Below are positions 41,276 through 43,134 of a stretch of DNA of 43,134 nt, piece by piece. The position numbers and the translations under genes were made by a program. Within the stretch, counting starts at the first letter, position 1; every line of letters starts with the position of its first letter. The stretch lies in NCBI GenBank assembly GCA_903825445.1, contig CAIKAS010000012.1:1-43134 (forward strand), written 5' to 3'. Source of the stretch: an uncultured Acidobacteriia bacterium. GTDB taxonomy: Bacteria; Acidobacteriota; Terriglobia; Bryobacterales; Bryobacteraceae. The notes below the pieces were generated by a model. It did no database searches, was not told the origin of the DNA, and worked only from the letters and a program-made list of their open reading frames with translations.

Positions 41276-43134
41276 GTAAGAACGTATATTCCTTCGGCGG
41301 CGGTACCGCCGACGGCAACGGCAAGATGAAAGATATTCTCGGCGGCAAAGGCGCCGGACTCGCGGAGATGTGCCGCAACGGACTTCCCGTCCCCGCCGGC
41401 TTCACCATCGCCACCCATGTCTGCAACATCTACTTCGAAAACCAGAAGCAGATCCCGGACTCCATTCACTCTGAAATTGACAAAGCTCTCGTCAAGCTCG
41501 AAAAGACCATGGGCCAGAAGCTCGGCGACCCGAAGAACCCCATGCTTCTGAGCGTTCGTTCCGGCGCGAAGTTCTCCATGCCCGGCATGATGAACACGAT
41601 CCTGAACCTGGGCCTCAACGACGAAACCACCGCCGGTCTCGCCGCCAAGTCGAACAACCCCCGCTTCGCCTATGACTGCTACCGCCGCTTCATTCAGATG
41701 TTCGGCGAAGTCGCGCTCGATATCGAAATGGAACACTTCGACCACATCTTCGACGCCCGCAAAGCAAAGGTAAAGGCCAAGAGCGATACCGACCTGACCG
41801 CCGAAGATCTCCAGGCCATCATCGTCGATTACAAAAAGCTGGTTCAGAAGGAAACGAAGAAGCCCTTCCCGTCCGATCCCCGCGAACAGCTGACACTCGC
41901 CGTCGGCGCTGTGTTCGGCTCCTGGTGGAACGACAAGGCCAACTACTACCGCAAGATGGAAAAGATTCCGGACAACATCGGTACTGCCGCCAACGTGCAG
42001 GCCATGGTGTTCGGCAATATGGGCGAAAATTGTGCCACCGGCGTCGGCTTCACCCGCGATCCCGGTAGCGGAGAGAAAGTGTTCTACGGCGAATTCCTGC
42101 TCAACGCGCAGGGCGAAGACGTCGTCGCCGGCATCCGCACTCCGGAGCCGATTTCCGATCTCCGCGTCGTCATGCCGGAAGCCTTCGATCAGCTCGTCGA
42201 AATCACGACGAACCTCGAAAAGGCCTACAAGGACATGCAGGATTTCGAGTTCACCATTCAGGAAAAGAAGCTCTACATGCTTCAAACCCGCAATGGCAAA
42301 CGCACTGGTCCCGCCGCCGTCCGTATCGCTGTGGACATGGTGGAAGAAGGCATGATCACCAGGCAGGAAGCCATCATGCGCGTGGCCCCCGCACAGCTCG
42401 ATCAGCTTCTGCACCCGGTCTTCGATCCGAAGACGCTCAATGAACTGGTGAAACTCACTCAGGGCATTTCGGCCTCGCCAGGCGCGGCTGTCGGCCGCGT
42501 GGCGTTCTCCGCAGAAGACGCAGTGGAAATGGCCGAAGGCGGCCCCGTACTGCTGGTCCGCAAGGAAACCACCCCGGATGACATCCACGGCATGGACGTT
42601 TCCCGCGGCATTCTGACAGCCATCGGCGGCAAGTCCAGCCACGCGGCCGTTGTGGCCCGCGGCATGGGCCGCCCCTGCGTCGTCGGTGCCTCAGCGATTA
42701 AGATTGACGAAAAGAAGAAGGTCTTCACTGCCGTCGTAGGTGGCAAAACCATCACGGTCAAGGAAGGCGAGTTCATCTCGCTCGATGGCACCACCGGCGA
42801 CATCTACGTCGGTCACGCCAAGACCATGGAACCGAATCTGGCTCACGCCTCGGTCGGCAAGTTCATGGCCTGGACGGACGAGTTCCGCGGCAAGTTCGGC
42901 GTTCGCGCGAATGCCGACATTCCGCGTGACGCGAAGGTCGCCCGCGCGTTTGGTGCTGAGGGCATCGGCCTCTGCCGCACGGAACACATGTTCTTCGCGG
43001 AAGATCGCCTGCCCTTCGTCCAGCAGATGATTCTGGCCCGCGATGAAAAGAACCGCAAGAAGGCCCTGCTGAAACTCCTGCCCATGCAGCGTTCGGATTT
43101 CGCCGGTCTCTTCAAGGCGATGGACGGCTTCCCC
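41272..43134 (+). CDS. ppdK: Pyruvate, phosphate dikinase, C-terminal part outside window
   Basis: PPDK interconverts pyruvate, ATP and phosphate with phosphoenolpyruvate, AMP and pyrophosphate. The 621 codons visible cover the ATP-grasp domain (DILGGKGAGLAEM, SVRSGAKFSMPGMMNTILNLG), the mobile phosphohistidine domain with GGKSSHAAVVARGMG (His457) and the start of the PEP/pyruvate barrel (GAEGIGLCRTEHMF). The usual Thr before the catalytic serine-histidine pair is Ser here, a mild change. AGGAG precedes the ATG. The frame continues past the window end; the family is about 870-900 residues. Coupling to glyS by ATGA overlap is clear. Confidence 0.96.
   Translation, partial: MSKNVYSFGGGTADGNGKMKDILGGKGAGLAEMCRNGLPVPAGFTIATHVCNIYFENQKQIPDSIHSEIDKALVKLEKTMGQKLGDPKNPMLLSVRSGAKFSMPGMMNTILNLGLNDETTAGLAAKSNNPRFAYDCYRRFIQMFGEVALDIEMEHFDHIFDARKAKVKAKSDTDLTAEDLQAIIVDYKKLVQKETKKPFPSDPREQLTLAVGAVFGSWWNDKANYYRKMEKIPDNIGTAANVQAMVFGNMGENCATGVGFTRDPGSGEKVFYGEFLLNAQGEDVVAGIRTPEPISDLRVVMPEAFDQLVEITTNLEKAYKDMQDFEFTIQEKKLYMLQTRNGKRTGPAAVRIAVDMVEEGMITRQEAIMRVAPAQLDQLLHPVFDPKTLNELVKLTQGISASPGAAVGRVAFSAEDAVEMAEGGPVLLVRKETTPDDIHGMDVSRGILTAIGGKSSHAAVVARGMGRPCVVGASAIKIDEKKKVFTAVVGGKTITVKEGEFISLDGTTGDIYVGHAKTMEPNLAHASVGKFMAWTDEFRGKFGVRANADIPRDAKVARAFGAEGIGLCRTEHMFFAEDRLPFVQQMILARDEKNRKKALLKLLPMQRSDFAGLFKAMDGFP

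Noticed and set aside
41260-42642. 460-codon minus-strand frame opposite ppdK
   Set aside because: Pure antisense shadow of a highly conserved gene; Gly/Val/His-rich with no domain.
1-43134. CRISPR array, insertion sequence or prophage
   Set aside because: No regularly spaced direct repeats with unique spacers, no transposase or phage structural genes; the only short arrays are at 6321-6360 and 37283-37472.

Overview
The window reads like a chromosomal piece of a soil Acidobacteriota species, most likely a Solibacter/Bryobacter relative. This is inferred from family content and GC-rich coding, not from a database search. The markers are two proteins of the vWFA-related acidobacterial family (TIGR03436 type), two secreted proteins with the TIGR03437-type C-terminal or core domain, SBBP beta-propeller repeats, a PEP-CTERM protein, and many secreted proteins of unknown role. 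There is no phage, insertion sequence or CRISPR array.

Layout. 1-4.5 kb: a truncated vWFA-like secreted protein, a rhomboid protease, a small membrane protein (all minus) and a secreted M1-type metallopeptidase (plus). 4.7-12.5 kb: the most interesting region. A plus-strand FAD oxidoreductase (degenerate cNMP-binding fold, thioredoxin fold and thioredoxin-reductase fold) converges on a tight minus-strand run: UBP zinc finger, ABC ATPase, permease, lipoprotein binding protein (OpuC/ProX type), mercuric-reductase-like flavoprotein, EgtB and EgtD. The last two are the core ergothioneine biosynthesis enzymes. The overlaps and gaps of a few bases suggest one operon that joins synthesis of a thiol-histidine betaine to a betaine-type transporter and a disulfide-reductase-type flavoenzyme. 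12.6 kb: tRNA-Pro(UGG). 12.8-19.9 kb: secreted esterase, secreted orphan, soluble hybrid histidine kinase, AraC regulator, secreted orphan, and a TIGR03437-type secreted protein followed by a perfect 15-bp hairpin.

19.9-28.6 kb (minus): NYN RNase-like protein with two OST-HTH domains, B12-binding mutase subunit, GMP synthetase with a eukaryote-like extended C-terminus and no normal start codon, two tandem S41 C-terminal processing peptidases, and an FG-GAP/VCBS propeller. 28.8-33.6 kb (plus): ECF sigma factor, its likely membrane anti-sigma factor, RsmA, a second vWFA-like protein, and a GT2-methyltransferase fusion. 33.6-37.0 kb (minus): small orphan, PEP-CTERM protein, large SBBP/TIGR03437 protein. 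37.0-37.6 kb holds no gene but four copies of a 28-bp repeat. 37.6-43.1 kb (plus): recO, glyQ, glyS and the 5' part of ppdK, the last three in a coupled or nearly coupled run that leaves the window.

The best candidate for a new system is the ergothioneine synthesis/transport/redox operon with its UBP zinc-finger and convergent thioredoxin-reductase-like neighbours.
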